Assembly (NCBI GenBank): GCA_025642075.2
Contig: JAODUO010000890.1
Coordinates: forward strand, 62,001-126,000
Source of the DNA: Ridgeia piscesae
Taxonomy: Eukaryota; Annelida; Polychaeta; Sabellida; Siboglinidae
Direction: 5' to 3'
Length of the DNA: 64,000 bases
Part shown: positions 36,930 to 50,342 of the stretch, one piece after another
Numbering within the stretch: the stretch's first letter is position 1
How the letters are laid out: every line of letters begins with the position of its first letter
Notes under the pieces: model-generated
The model's input: the letters and a program-made list of their open reading frames with translations, nothing else
Database searches by the model: none
Told to the model about the DNA's origin: nothing
Made by a program: the position numbers and the translations under genes

Positions 36930-37183
36930 TGTAGTCTTTGGACTGTCAACTAAGAGGACCTGCGTTCAAATCCTGTCAGCTGTATATATGAGTACCTGGC
37001 TATAGACAGTGGTGGATATGTGTAGAGCAGCCTTTGCGCATTAATTGTAGCGTCTGGCTGGATGCTTCCCAGAGAAGTTGATATGGTGCCTAATTGAATA
37101 GGTCTGCCAGTGAAGCAAAGTGTATAGCGCTTTGAGCAATCCCGAGGATTGGACACTGCGCTATATAAGAACTTACCTTTTAC
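36930..37183 (+). mobile_element. SINE-A copy with the best-preserved tail
   Basis: The head contains GTCTTTGGACTGTCAACTAA and the B-box-like GTTCAAATCCTG. The body has ATGAGTACCTGGCTATAGAC, GATGCTTCCCAGAGAAGTTG and TTGAATAGGTCTGCCAG. The tail is AGCGCTTTGAGCAATCCCGA followed by TGCGCTATATAAGAACTTAC. It lacks about 60 bp of the 5' body present at 4414. Confidence 0.75.
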
Positions 37184-37713
37184 GTAGTCCTGTGTATGCA
37201 GTACCAACAGAAGAGATGAGAAAGTGATATATACATAACAGATTCTGTTAATTTTGTAATTTCATTGGTACAGCTGTACTGAAGTTCGTTGCAAGTATAC
37301 TATTTACGGACGACGGTTCCAGCGTAAATCTTGCTCACTGATACAGTAATGCGTAATGCGGTACAGAGTACAGAACATAAATACTACTTAAGAGACAATA
37401 GGGCACAGACCACGTCGTTCAAAATAGCACTTGTCTGTTTGTTCATGAATAGAAATTTGTTGGTCCACATAAGTAACATGGCTTATCACGGTTAAAATTT
37501 CAGTAAACAATGATGCATGCAACATAGTGAACTGTTTATTTGAGGAAATTTGAATGTAGATAAAGAGAACCGCATGGGAAAGGGGACATTTTGGCAGACA
37601 AGTGGACATACAATATACTTTGCAGTGGTCAAGTAAACATTCTGTATTATTCCTACCACTGCGATATGTTATTACAACAAAACTGATGTGATTTATGACA
37701 TTATGATTCTGTA
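37184..37713 (+). other. Intronic, no feature seen
   Basis: The open frame on the minus strand at 37388-37720 is not supported by splice sites or composition. Confidence 0.45.
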
Positions 37714-37876
37714 ATCTCACTAAGTCAATTGCATTTCATGGCTGCTTAATTAATTCCTACATAATTTGTTGATTAATACGGCTAAGACCGGCCACTTGAT
37801 AGAAGATACTGAGTATCAAGGAATTATATAAGTATGTGAATTAAGCAGCCATGAAATGCAGTGGACTTAGTGAGAT
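37714..37876. mobile_element. Fold-back MITE with terminal inverted repeats of about 38 bp
   Basis: The left terminus (37714-37752) begins ATCTCACTAAGTCAATTGCA and the right terminus (37839-37876) is its near-perfect reverse complement, ending GTGGACTTAGTGAGAT. Both contain GCATTTCATGGCTGCTTAAT or its complement. About 85 bp of unrelated core lies between. No coding capacity. A target-site duplication could not be fixed by eye. This element shares no ends with the CTTTATGCAG family. Confidence 0.85.
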
Positions 37877-38928
37877 GATATATGAATCATGTACGTACTA
37901 ATGTCATCAATGACATTAATTTTTTCCTGATGTTCCCGGAAAAATTCCCCCATCCATTTGTGTGGAAGGCTTATCCACATGGGATCCATGAAGTTGTTAT
38001 GTTTTGACTTCCTGGAAGAGTCCCTGGTTCCTGGAACAATCCCTACTACTGGACCATGTTTTATTTCTGATTGGTAGCCACCGTAAAATTTTACATGATT
38101 ATAAGAACACCTGTCAGACATTCAAAAGCATCCTGGCACCTGTTGATATCACTTTAAAAAGTCAAATTCTTACATTTACATTAATGGATTTTTTCACCTT
38201 AAAAACTGACAATAAATCTGTTTATTTAATATATGATTAGAATCTCAGGAATTTCTCCACCAAATCCCATCGTGCTATTCTGTCCTGAGAATCCACTTCA
38301 CAGCGCAACACCTCGCTTCCAAAAGACACAATTCAACCGTACAAACCGCACTAGTTCAGTTACAGTCACTTCTTGGCAGGTAAATCCAACAACTTAAATC
38401 GGCCACCTTTTTCTGGCACTACGTTCGTAAATGTGATCTGACCCCGGCAACTAAACTATTTCCAGAGTCTGGGTGTGTTTAGGGTTCGATGTGGGCCCGT
38501 GTTCCCTCTCCGCACCTTGGAATCTATCCCACCTGGCCAGTCCGTCTTCCTAGAACCTTTCTACCCTATTACGTCCTCCCAGGAGCCAATTCGATGCTTG
38601 CTGCTTGGGTCAAGTATTGGGGAAGTTTTTCTTGGAATAAGTAATTGGAGCAAAACGAATTACTACATCAGTGGAAATAATGTACCTGATCACATTACAA
38701 ATCCATGGCGTCGCATTAAGGGGCACTCCTCTGGTTGATTTTTTCGTTCGTCTCATTTCGACTCATCAGCTAAGAGATATTACGTGAAAAATCGTACCCC
38801 GATGGGAAATGTTGGCTCATTTGTAGAACCATTATTTAGATTTTGTGACATTACCAGACACATCATTTGATTATGTCTGACTGGATTATGTGAACATTTA
38901 GTGAAGAACCTGGATAAGAAGTCTGGCT

Positions 38929-38986
<58 letters not shown>

Positions 38987-40195
38987 GTTATATATATATA
39001 TTATATAGTTTATATATAAATTTTGGTTAATCAATCGCTTTAATGTTGGCCGACGTAATGAACAAAACAATTGTTGATGCTATATAAAATTATGCCATCT
39101 TAACCCTTTATTCCCCATGAATTTTTAACCAAATGCAGCCCAATTCCCCACATTGACTACAGAGTTGGCAGTTGCTCAACAACGGCCACTGTGAAACTGA
39201 AGGTCAAACAAACGTACCTCTGGTGTATAGCAAACAGACTTAGGTTTAAAATGATGTAGCCAACAATAATCCCACAGGTGACACAGTGTATATGAGTGGT
39301 TAAAGTGTGGATTATCTTCAAGAGGATTTCGACAGTTTGGGTCATGACGGATCGGTTGTTTGTAAGCACAGGGGATCTAAAGGGCATGTTATTTAACCTG
39401 TTTACATCAAACGACTAGTTGTAGTTATGGTAATCTAGAGTTATATCAGCAAGTTCCTTTACCTCAAAGAATATGAAATATGATTACTTCATGTGTACAT
39501 GTACGTACGTGTAATTGTCACAAACTGAATAAATGTTTTCAATGCAGAATAGCACTGAAGGAGACATTTTGCCAGAACACTTTTTATTCCTTTAGCATTG
39601 TTCTTATATTTCATCACGAAACCACAGCAAGATTTTTTCCATACTGACTTGTCCTGGTAGCCTTCTATGTGAACCAGCCAGCCATCACGTAACCGCAAAT
39701 AACCCCCTATATGAATGAAAGGGGTATTTGTTTGTCACCCCTAAAGTCACCTGTGTAAAACGCTGTGCCATTTTGATGTTATCTCTTAGTTATGAGAACT
39801 GTGACAAATTTTGCCATTATGCCCCTATATCAGACCTCCAGCATGTCACAGAGCATTTGTGAGAGTTTAACCTGTGGGCCAGTTGACTCACAGAGCAGCC
39901 TATTGACCATTGTTGCTAAGTTATCATTGGTAAATGGCACAACTGGTAGTTTACTTGCTAATAGGATGCAAGTACTGTGGTTAACTTTATATTTAGCTAC
40001 TGCAATGTGATGTGTCTGTTTCCACCGTTGTACAGAGTTTGCTTTGTGAGAGCTCTTTTTAGTTGGTCGTCTGTTTCTATGACCCAAAAAATGGCCATGG
40101 CTGTTTACCTTGAGATTCTGTGAGGAACTGTTTCGTCAGGATAAGGAGCATATCAGAAAATTCATCACTAAATAATATATGTTATTAAATTGGGA
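37877..40195 (+). other. Intronic, with a TA tract
   Basis: (TA)n at about 38929-39008, with a TTGTGT interruption. No exon signature was found in the remaining sequence. Confidence 0.5.
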
Positions 40196-40255
40196 GAGCA
40201 TTTTTATATTGGGGACACTATGATGGAGCATTTTTATATTGGGGACACTATGATG
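40196..40255. repeat. Perfect 30-bp tandem duplication
   Basis: Two identical copies of a unit beginning GAGCATTTTTATATTGGGGA and ending CACTATGATG, at 40196-40225 and 40226-40255. Perfect identity suggests a very recent duplication or an assembly artefact. Confidence 0.9.
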
Positions 40256-40299
40256 GACTGGGTCCTGGTTACAAATCCTGGTGTTGACAGTCGAAGACT

Positions 40300-40475
40300 A
40301 ATATACTCAAATATCCACCACTGCCTATAACCAGGTACTCTTACAGATGCGTGAACTGGTCCAGTGTAGAGTAAACAAACTTGCCTGAAGTTAAACATGA
40401 TAGCACAGGATTTGAACCCTTGTTCTTTCTACTGACAGTCTGGAATCCATTCGCTAAGATAAATAGCTCTTAAGG
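40300..40475 (-). mobile_element. SINE-A copy, minus orientation, partial
   Basis: ATCCACCACTGCCTATAACC, AGGTACTCTTACAGATGCGT, GAACTGGTCCAGTGTAGAGT and GGATTTGAACCCTTGTT are the reverse of the SINE-A head and body. The tail half is missing. Confidence 0.65.
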
Positions 40476-42863
40476 AAAATCCATCAATATTTAAAACAGG
40501 TTTTGTTTATTAAATGAGTTGTTTTAAATGCAAATATCCACTGGCGCGTTACAGAGGACACTATTTCCATGACACACCAGTGACAATGTCCCGCTGGCGC
40601 GTCATGGTGTTGACAGTTTTCAGGTATTCTAGGTCACGGTTAAGGATAAAAAAAATATTTAAAGAGCAAAATTGGGATTAACGGCTCTTTAAATCAATGA
40701 AATGGTCCCCTGATGTTCCAACCACTGTGCCACTGTTCGAACGGACAGCGCTACTTCATTTCCCTTCGCTGGGAAGAGGTGGAAGGTTACAAGAAACTTC
40801 TAGGAGGGAAGCTGCGATGTGTCAGAGATGGAGGTAGGGGCTGGGCTGGTTGCCTCCAATGAGGGATAATCAACGTCACAGTCCAATTCGCTCCCAGCTG
40901 TTTCCCATGCCCACCACTGCACTGTGCTCTTTTTGCTTCTGGCCCAATTTGCTTTTTTTCGGCGTTGGTTTTCAAAACTTGGCAAACGACCATCTGTTTC
41001 AGTGATGTTGCACTCGCGAACTAGGCAAATGTCTGCTACGAACACCCACGTCCTGACGGCGTATTAATATCTGGCACTTGACCTTATCACCCGTTTGACA
41101 GGCATCTAACTTGTGAAATGTCAACAGATCAAATAGCAGTGTACAAGCAAGTCTGTGAAGAGTTCTAAGTGATGAGACCACGACATAACGTTACACCATA
41201 ATACCGATTAAAGCTTACAGATCTCTGTTAGATTTAAGGTTGGTTCAGTCTCTAGTGTACAGAGTGACATAAATAGGCCTCTTGTTCCATGATTATTGTT
41301 TCACGGATGATTATTAATTAAATTCATCATATTTGTCTCGCATAACTTAAAAATAAATCATATTTGCCTCTCTTAACTCAACATTAATCAGGTTTGTCTC
41401 TCTTAACTTAAAACAATAAGAAAATGCTGCTCTCTTAACTCAAAAAGCCCTCAGATTAGGCTCTCTTAACTCATAATTAATCAGATTTGGCTCATTGCTC
41501 AAACAAATTTCAGTAATCTCTCGTATGGTATTGCTTCATAATTACTGGCATCTCATTCACATACCATCAACCCTCAAGTAAAATAATCATCTCTCCCCAT
41601 CTTGTACATTATATGGGAAAGGTTATCAGGTGACTTTTTTGTTCCATTGGTAATACAGCTGTTATACATTTTTCATGATGCACACATCATTGCTTGGAAT
41701 ATCACTAATCAGCTGTAGAACCTCTGTCGACTCCTACAGTTTTTTCTCGAGAAGATCAATGTGGGAACTATTCATGATGCTTGTTAGCAAAGCCAGAAGA
41801 CTTTATCGACATTATTGACAGGTCAAAGCATGGGCAGCCAACATAGCTGTTGTAATCCCCAAACATGTCAACCCCGTCTTAATATCTACTATTTTCTTTA
41901 ATGGTGCATATTGAACTACTTTGAAAGGGGTAACCTTTGAAGGGCCACTAATCCAGTTAGGTAAATTGTTACCACGGTTGCATCAGTTCCAAGAAATACT
42001 TCCCCAGGCCATGTTGGAATTGCAGGCGATTTATTCGATGTCATGAACAGGGAAGCAAAAACTGATCTGACCACATTAGCAAACACCCGCAACTACGCTG
42101 CTCTCTGCTGGGGCAATTAGACACCATCTGTGTTCAGTTGTCAACTGCTGTCGTCTTGTTTACGAAGTGCTAACAGTGGTTATGATAAGTTTGTATCAGC
42201 ACTCCACCCAGGGAAGATGACACCTGACATAATCCTCACCCTGACACATGTGGTCTGCGCCCTCCTGCAATAAAACAGTGCAACTGACAGTTTGATGTGC
42301 CAGACTTCCATGAGATTGATGTGAACAGAAGGTCTGCCTCCTAGTGGCAGACGCACTCATCAAAACAGTGGTTGATTCATTGGTCATGTCATTGACTAAA
42401 AATATTACTGTCTGGAATTATGTGGGAGTGAATTGGATAAGATATAAACTAATTTGCCAAACCAAGTAACATAATCCTTTATAATACTGCATTTTGTTTC
42501 GTCAACAAATATTACATAGAAAAGTTTTGACTAATATAATTTAAACACTTGTTATTATGGGTGGCTGAATTAGATTTAAAACATAAATAATGCTGTTAAA
42601 ATTGGTTATTACGTGTAAATACACATTTATTACTTTTGATTACTTATATAACTTAAATATTACACATAAGTATCTTTTATGCATTGAATTGTTTTACTGA
42701 TATATGTATTATACAAATTAGAACAAACACAGATGTGTGTCTCATTAATATGCTGCCCAATTCCACTAAACTTTTGTATATATGTGATGCACGGACATGT
42801 TTAAAATATTTACGTGAAAGCTACACGGAAAAAACAATGACTAAGTATCAGTTTTGTTACAGT

Positions 42864-42866
<3 letters not shown>
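40476..42866 (+). other. Intronic, with a degenerate short repeat at about 41330-41500
   Basis: Between about 41335 and 41500 the words CTCTCTTAACTCA (or GCATAACTT) and AATTAATCAGATTTG recur five or six times at irregular 30-50 bp spacing, an old decayed tandem array. No gene was recognised elsewhere in the stretch. Confidence 0.45.
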
Positions 42867-42925
<59 letters not shown>

Positions 42926-42936
42926 TATAGTATATA

Positions 42937-42980
<44 letters not shown>
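42867..42980. repeat. (TA)n microsatellite
   Basis: Two long TA tracts separated by a short AAATATATAGTATATATATT-type interruption. Open frames rich in Ile/Tyr across it are artefacts. Confidence 0.95.
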
Positions 42981-42981
<1 letters not shown>

Positions 42982-45900
42982 CACATATATACACCTACAC
43001 ATGCATGCACATATACAGAGACCTGATATTCATGCACACATACACGCATATATACAATGGATGCTTGTGCAAGCATGTAATATTCCCCGTACTTTGCCAG
43101 ACTTTAACATCGTTAGCGCGAACATGAAAACGCTCATGCCGATTTATGGGTAGAAAAGTGGGGCAATTGGCAGAGTATTAAGTGCGCCCGACAGAATATG
43201 TTATGATAACCCAATTTCGCTGGCATTTCTGCAATTACACAGAAGAGAGATTCCTGGCACAGCGCAGATCATCTGTTTGCATAATCCACATAACTCCATC
43301 TGGTGAAATGGCATATTGGGGAAAGTGCGCTGTTTATGTAAGTCCGAAGGTAGAACACCACCTGGTGGGGTTCGTTTTCACAAGTGCTTTTATAATTGAG
43401 ATTGCATGTGGCTCCACCTAGTGCAGACCAGCCACATTTATTGGGTTGAAATCTGCATTCTTAAAACATGTTTAAACTCGTGTAAAACTGGCCAGTTATA
43501 GTTTAGTATCGCCTGCCGTTTCTCATGTTACAGAATATGATGGCATAGAGGAAAATCTGCCAGGTTTTACCAGCAGTGACACCACTCGGTGTCTAATGTA
43601 CTTAAATAACACCAAATCTGCTGTTTAGTCAGCAATCTGCATAACATCACACATTGTTCTCTTTATGTTTGCCATTACATTTTGTACTAGCGTGATACCC
43701 ACACTTAGAAAACATGCATTTTCTATTGATTTTCCCATTTTTCAGCAAGTCTGCCTGGCTAGCGTGGTTACTGTTTCGGTGAATTTTATATCTGTGACTC
43801 TTTCTCAGCATATCATTAAACTACTCATCTAATTAACTGCTCAGCTCTGTTGGAACGTTGGTGTTTTTTGGCAAGAAATAAACAGTTCATGTACGCTCCA
43901 TACGTGTGGTTGTGTTTCCATCTGCCAGGAGACGGCAGATGTGTTTGATTCCAGACGGAAGCTTTCAATAATTCATGCTGGCCCAAGTTGCCTCCAAACG
44001 TTATTAACTGTCACCAAATAAAAATACATTGTCTGCTGTCTGATGGCAAATGAAAAATTAGGTTGGCTGCTAAATCATGTGGGATTACTCGTAAAAAGAC
44101 CAACGTAGGAGAACCATTGTAATGCCAAGAAAACATGGCTGGAAGAGTTGCTTCCACTCACTACCCTAGTGCTGCTTTTTTCTTGTCTACCGAGGGTAAT
44201 AATTGCTGCCCAGAATCATCCTGAGCAGTAATTATTAGCATCAAGTTTGCTAAATCAGGTCTCGTGATTGTGTACAGTTGTATACCCACGTGAACATGCT
44301 GAACATCAATTTGCAATTGCTGTTAGTTCTGACTGCCTCTCAAATATTTCCAGGAAAGGGTATTTACAAAACAAAATTTGTAATTATTTGATGATTTGAA
44401 AATGTCAAAGATTGAATATCAAAATTGCTGATACTGCATCTAACTAAATAAATGTATCTCAGTGATGAGTATGTTTTTTTTTGAAATTTACTGTAGAACA
44501 ATGAACACTACTTAATGATGAATACCAGCTATTAGCTTAACACACCCGGCACCTCGGTGGAGCTTTATATAGACCTATATATATTTCAATATTATGTCAG
44601 AATTATTACATGGATGCATAAACCGCATTCTGCTCTGCCTCTGGGATTGTTACGGTGGCCGTGTTTACTGCATTTACAGAAGTCCTCCATTTCGATAAGC
44701 GAATTTGAGCCGCAGTGAAGCAGATTTGGAGTCAGGTTGGAGCGCGTGACTGTCTGGCCATGACTCATGTTGTTAACATCACAGTCGCTAACTCACGCTT
44801 CTACATCAATTCACATAGCTGCCTGTAGTTGCGCCAACAGCGGGCCATGTTAATGGATGCTAGGATCATTCAATCTATTACGTGTTCCGTATTGCGATGG
44901 CTCTGTGAGACGCATTAGTTATTTATGTATCGATTCGTAATTTTGTGATACTTGTCATTCAGCAGCTATTTTATCTTAATTTGATGTATGTAGTTATTAG
45001 TATTTTAAACCTGTTGCTGCATCATACAATTATAAGTTGAATATATTTCAATATAAATGCATTTATTACTATTTGCCATTATTTCAAGATATGTGAATGT
45101 TAATATTTCACGTCATCGTAAATCCTGACATATATTGATAGTTTTACCATGGTTCCTCATAACATGCATGTATATTTACTAATATTATATTGTTTTAAAG
45201 CAATATTTTATTAATAATTTACGGTGTATTTCATATGTGACTTGGGTGTATCATCAATAAATAAGTCGTAAAACTCCCCAGTGAGACAAATTCTAACAAC
45301 ACCCAAGAATGGAATCTATCGCAAATGTCCCGCCACCGTGCTCATGTACATTTTCATGTCAAACATTACATCTTGCTGATATTCACAGGCGGAAGATAGC
45401 AAGATTGTTCCCGCTGTATAAACATGGACACATACCTAACCCGTCTGCTTAGGTTCACAGTGGCAAAAACTGCTGCTTTATTACACATACATGTTTGCGT
45501 TTTCATTTTTACTACACTCGATTTTCTGCCAAAGCGCTGTTGGGTACATAAAGGTTTGTTCTGGGTTGATGTAAAACAACACCTTGGCATCCTGCTTTGT
45601 GGCATGCACTGTTTATGGTTGAGTTATGAAGGAGCTCTGGTGAACATCAGGTCGTGGAATGTTTCATGGCTCGCTGGTACCCCTGTCTCTTTCAGTTGCC
45701 ACTTGCCAGGTGATTTTTCAGGTGCCCTGTTTACAAAGTGTCTTTTCAATTCAGTTAATTATATCCAATTTTCCAATGATTTCCCTGGGTTTGGTTTGGA
45801 TATAGTGACTCATGTGGTTGTGGGTTTTTAAGTCCACTATTGTGGTTGTGGAGTTGGTTTAACATCAGCGACTCTCTTTGTAATGACGGCTTCTGTGTCA

Positions 45901-47857
45901 TCAAAATCGATAACAAACTAAAGAATTAATATTTCATTTTTGTAAGAAATTTATCTTGTGAAACGGATTATGTTATGTAAGTAAATTTTTTTAGAAACAA
46001 AATTCTTGGAACCATTAACAATATATTCCATATTCAATATATTGATGGTTATTTTATGTAATATAAAGCACAGGATTATATATGGATGTACTGTAATTAT
46101 TATTGTCATTACAGAATAATAGCAGTGTTATATGTAAGAAAAATACAGTGTGTTTATAATTTGCTCATACATCTGTATATAAGAGTGTCACAAACCCTGA
46201 TTTTTTAATGGCAACGGCAGTCGCATTACAGTAGAATAAAGTATCACAATTCTATTACAATTACAATCATAATGTTGATGTTTTAATGAGAATTTGAGCT
46301 TCCTCTCCTATTAACAACACAAACACCATTTTTGACACTATCCCAGCATCCATTGTGGAGATTGTAATTAGTTACTATTAAGCAGCCTTACTCCAAAGGC
46401 TAGGCTGGGGCCTCGTGGTGTGTAATCTAATCGGTTTGATAAGCTCTTACTTTAGTCTGAAGAAGTGGGGAAAATACCAGACAGTAGAATGCTTGTTGGG
46501 GTGGGTTGCAGAAGAATGCTGAGCTCAGTATTTGCCCAGGGGCACAGGACTACTGGTTGGTAGGGGTTCTGTGGTGGGTTGTTTACCCCCAGTAGAAATG
46601 TTGGAGGAAAATGCTCTAACTGTGATATCAAGTACAATATGAAAACTTGTAACAGGTCAGCACATAATTTATATAATTACAGGTATGTAGAAATCCATAG
46701 AAATGTGGAAAGTTTTAAAATGTCTTTAAAGAATATGTGGCCACTATCCATACAGGCTCTAAATAATTATATAGATCTATAGAATTTGGTCACAGGAATA
46801 TATTTAGAATTATGTAAAAAAACATATTCTGTACAAATTCTTACATAAAAACAGTATTCCAGTGAAACAAAATATTCCATAGAAAGTTGTACATAAACAC
46901 GCCATAGAGTAGCATAACTTAAATATATATTCTGTAGAATATGTGGCAAGGGAAAGCCTGTATAATTAAGAACTTGGAGGCACATTAGAAGGAAAGGTTT
47001 GTTGAAGTTATGGATGGTATATAACATTAAATTCGTCAACAGATTGATGGCTATGACTTGGCCACATATGAAAAATATGATAATCATCAGAGATAGCTGG
47101 GGTGGTAGTCACTGTTTCACCCCTGTCACCATTGTCATCTGTCATCCCTTATCCTGCAGGGGCAGGTCGTTCCTTTATTTGACAGTGTAGACATTAGTTC
47201 CTGGTCTTGTGGTTTTAGTTTTCCAGAGTGACAGAGAGATACTAGACAAGACAGGACAGATCTAACTGACTGTTACATATTTGGTGATTAACATCAATGT
47301 CATATAGATTACCTTGTGTTGGTTTTTGAATAAACACAAACGTCATCAGTAATGACATTCGGCTGCGGTATTTGAGTTTGTATCGCGATACTAGAAATGA
47401 GAGTTAGATATGTCTGATTTTGATCGATATAATGTGCACACTATGTGTGCTCTATGGAATAAATGCTACGGCCTCGTCATCATATGCAGAGCAGTAACGA
47501 TCATGTCATCACTGCTGTCGACTCAGTAGTCCACAAGATGGCGCCACTTAACCCGTAGCGTTCTGGACCATTGATGCTGCGTCAATCCACACTTCCCTCC
47601 TATCTGCTCTGTTGGCTTCCTCCCGTCAGCCCATCAGTTATCCCCATCGTCTCCCAGACTCCCTATCTCCCCTGCATCCATGTCCTCCCAGCCCAGGGGA
47701 AACTCAAGGTGAATGTCAAGGTGAAGGTCAATTCACTGCCAGTATATGTTGTGTGTGTAATTGTGTATGCTAGTTATGTGCATATGCATCTGGTTATCAG
47801 TGTGTATGTGAGAATATGTACATAGTGCTTAGACATACATTATGTAATACAATTCAT
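42981..47857 (+). other. Intronic, no supported exon
   Basis: A CpG-richer patch at about 44640-44900 includes an AP-1-like ATGACTCAT. A short AT-rich hairpin occurs at about 46010-46055. The 135-residue open frame at 45424-45831 starts ATGGACACATACCTAACCCG but has no donor in a useful phase and an implausible composition. Nothing supported. Confidence 0.45.
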
Positions 47858-47912
47858 ACACACGCACGCATGCACGCACGCATGCACGCACGCACGCACG
47901 CACGCACACAGT
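47858..47912. repeat. (CGCA)n tetranucleotide microsatellite
   Basis: ACGCACGCATGC-type units, nearly perfect for about 50 bp. The Arg/Ala/Cys/Val open frame on the minus strand crosses it. Confidence 0.9.
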
Positions 47913-49953
47913 CACACACACATTTTGTATGCGTACATGCATATACAAAAATTTAATATACTTGGTGCAATACATACAATTTATATATAGTGCCCCACTG
48001 TAGAAACACTGATATCTTGTGAACCTAGACCATGGACCTGTAGTCAGCAGAAAATATTTGCCCAAACCAACACTGAGTAAATGGCCCATGTCACTGATAT
48101 TTAAACATGGACTTGGGATCTCATTTGGGGGTGGGAGGGGGTGGGAAGAAACTTCTGAGGTCAGCCCAAACACCCCCAGGATCCAGCAGGGAAATGATGG
48201 TAAAAGACTTTGGAATGTGAGCGGGAAACATAACTTCCTAAGATAGCATCTTACTCATGGTGATGCTTTTAGCACATGTAAATGTTTCTTGTATGTCAGT
48301 TAGCAGTGTTCTTGTGTTAAGTACGCATACATTGGGGACCATCTCAGGTATGCTGGGATGGGGTGGGCGAATTTGTTGCAAAAAACATTGTTCTAAGGGA
48401 TAACAGCAAAATTAACTTGTAAATAATTTTTTTTATGTAAAAATGGATTCTACTACCAGTGAAAGTTTGATAGTCATTCAGATATTTGTACAATCTCCAG
48501 TGTGTTAAAATGCTTTTTAGTTCTTCACCAAAACATCAGGTTTGTTCTGTATTATATTTAATACAGACGGTGATAAACAGACACACATTTATCATCTTTC
48601 TACTGTGTAGGATTCTCACAGACCAAAGTGCACTCTATTTCCACACGTATAACTAACTGCTCATCAACATAGATAAACAGTCAGCTATCAGAAACTCATC
48701 TTCCCAGTATCTATCAACATGGTTGAAAGAAAATCGATGCACATGCAACTTGGCCTCAACAGCAGATGCTTTCAGTGTGACTGTAGCTAACTGGGCCCTG
48801 AGAGATTGGCTGATTTTGGGGAACAGTAAATATTTAGAAATAGCAGAGCCATGTCACTGGTGGTTATCTAACGGCCAGATATCTGTTAGAGGAAGTCTGT
48901 TTATACAGCAGCAGATGCTTCTGGTTTGAATTTGGAGGCACTGTTAGCAGGCCCATAGGGAAAAGCAATGTTTATGTGTACTTTGGGATGCTTTTGGGGC
49001 ATGCATATTTCCATTCTGACCTGGTAGGGTGGAGTTTCGTGGAGTCTACCTTTTACTTTTCCTCTTCATCCTCAGTGGGACATAAGGCTACAACAACAAT
49101 GTTCCTCCACAGGCTCCTGTCCTTTGCTGAGGCCTGAGTATTGCCCCATGAGGAGTCTATAGGCAGGTGACATTGTCTGGTAAAGTTAGCCTTCGTAATA
49201 ACTCCAGCACGAAGGGCATGAGCGTAATCTCAAATGATGTCAAAATTTTATGTTCAAATTATTTCGCGATTTTTGCATTCGATTTACAGCATGTTTCCCC
49301 TTTCTTTGTCAAAATTGGCTTAGTTTGTAAAATTAGTTAACTAGTGTTATGTTGTTTCATATTTACTTTTTATCACCAGATTAACAGTTTGAAGGCAAGG
49401 TTTGCCAAACAGTTTTTGGTCCTGTATTTTGGGTTGCAACTGCAAGAAAGTTAAATAACTGCAGCTATAATATACAGGTGCCCAAATGTGTTACACAGCA
49501 GCAGTTAAAACTTACGCAGTTAGGAGCTCAGTGAACAGTTTCTCTCATGAGCATTTGCTCCTCAGCCTCATGACACTTCGGGCCAGAACTCTATGGGCCA
49601 TAATGTTTCGGGCCACTGGGCTCATGGCGTCACAGGTAGGGTGGAGTCAGATGTGAACGTACAGTGAATACCGAGTGTGATTTTCCCATGTCACATTGAC
49701 ACATCAGCCTTATGTCCCCAGTGTCACATTCCTGTCAACTCCCATCTGGGCCCACATCCCTAGGAACCCGGGAGTCAACCCATGGAGGGAAGGGGTGTTC
49801 CTTGCTCACCCTTGACTGAAACCGACAGGAAATGTCAAATGGGTGATTTGGCCAAACGATTATCGACTTTTCGTCCAATTAAAAACCCCAATTAACAGTG
49901 TTGAAATGAGTCAACCATGATGGTTATGCACCAGTGGGGTTTAGACGTCAGAA
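47913..49953 (+). other. Intronic, no feature seen
   Basis: No repeat family or exon was recognised. A G-run occurs near 48127-48145. Confidence 0.45.
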
Positions 49954-49969
49954 CTGCTGACGTCAGCAG
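49944..49969. promoter_or_regulatory. Perfect 16-bp palindromic CRE / CRE-type Maf element
   Basis: CTGCTGACGTCAGCAG (49954-49969) is fully palindromic. Its core TGACGTCA is the full cAMP-response element, and TGCTGACGTCAGCA is identical to the published CRE-type Maf recognition element. A second GACGTCA lies at 49944-49950. The pair sits about 340 bp upstream of the candidate small first exon at 50309. Function is inferred from the match and its position. Confidence 0.5.
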
Positions 49970-50308
49970 GCTGATGGATTACAGCAGGGATTGTGTGTGG
50001 ATTACTCTGCTGGGCCGGCGGGGCCCAGGGCTAAGCCTTCTTGGTCACATTCTTACATGTTCCCGGTAAAATCAGTATCAGTGACAGGCAGAAATCAGGA
50101 ATTTTATGTAATCTAGTTTGCCGTTACAGGCCTGTCTCGTCTGTCAGGATACGGGTTGTGGGTTCGGCCTGGCTGATTGTTGGTGTCCCCTTTCATTGGC
50201 GGAGGGCAGGGAGTCGGGGTTTGTGTGGAGGACAGGGGATGTGGTGGGAGTGGGTTCTTCCCGCGGGGTTGGTCACTAAACGAAGGACGAGGGATCGCTG
50301 TCATCCTG

Positions 50309-50342
50309 ATGTTTGCCTGGGCCATTGAGTTGCGGCAGTTTG
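50309..50342 (+). CDS. Weak candidate short first coding exon (MFAWAIELRQF)
   Basis: ATG in context CCTGATGT opens 11 codons plus one base before a good donor (CAGTTTG|GTAAGAAT). It ends in phase 1, like the other candidate first exons. The 300 bp upstream is CpG- and G-rich and includes TTTCATTGGCGG, an inverted CCAAT. The exon is very short and its Kozak context is poor, so the call rests mostly on phase and neighbourhood and may be chance. Confidence 0.25.

Noticed and set aside
45424..45831. 135-residue + open frame with ATG
   Set aside because: Codon pattern and composition look random, no donor in phase 1, and it is single-exon without homology cues.
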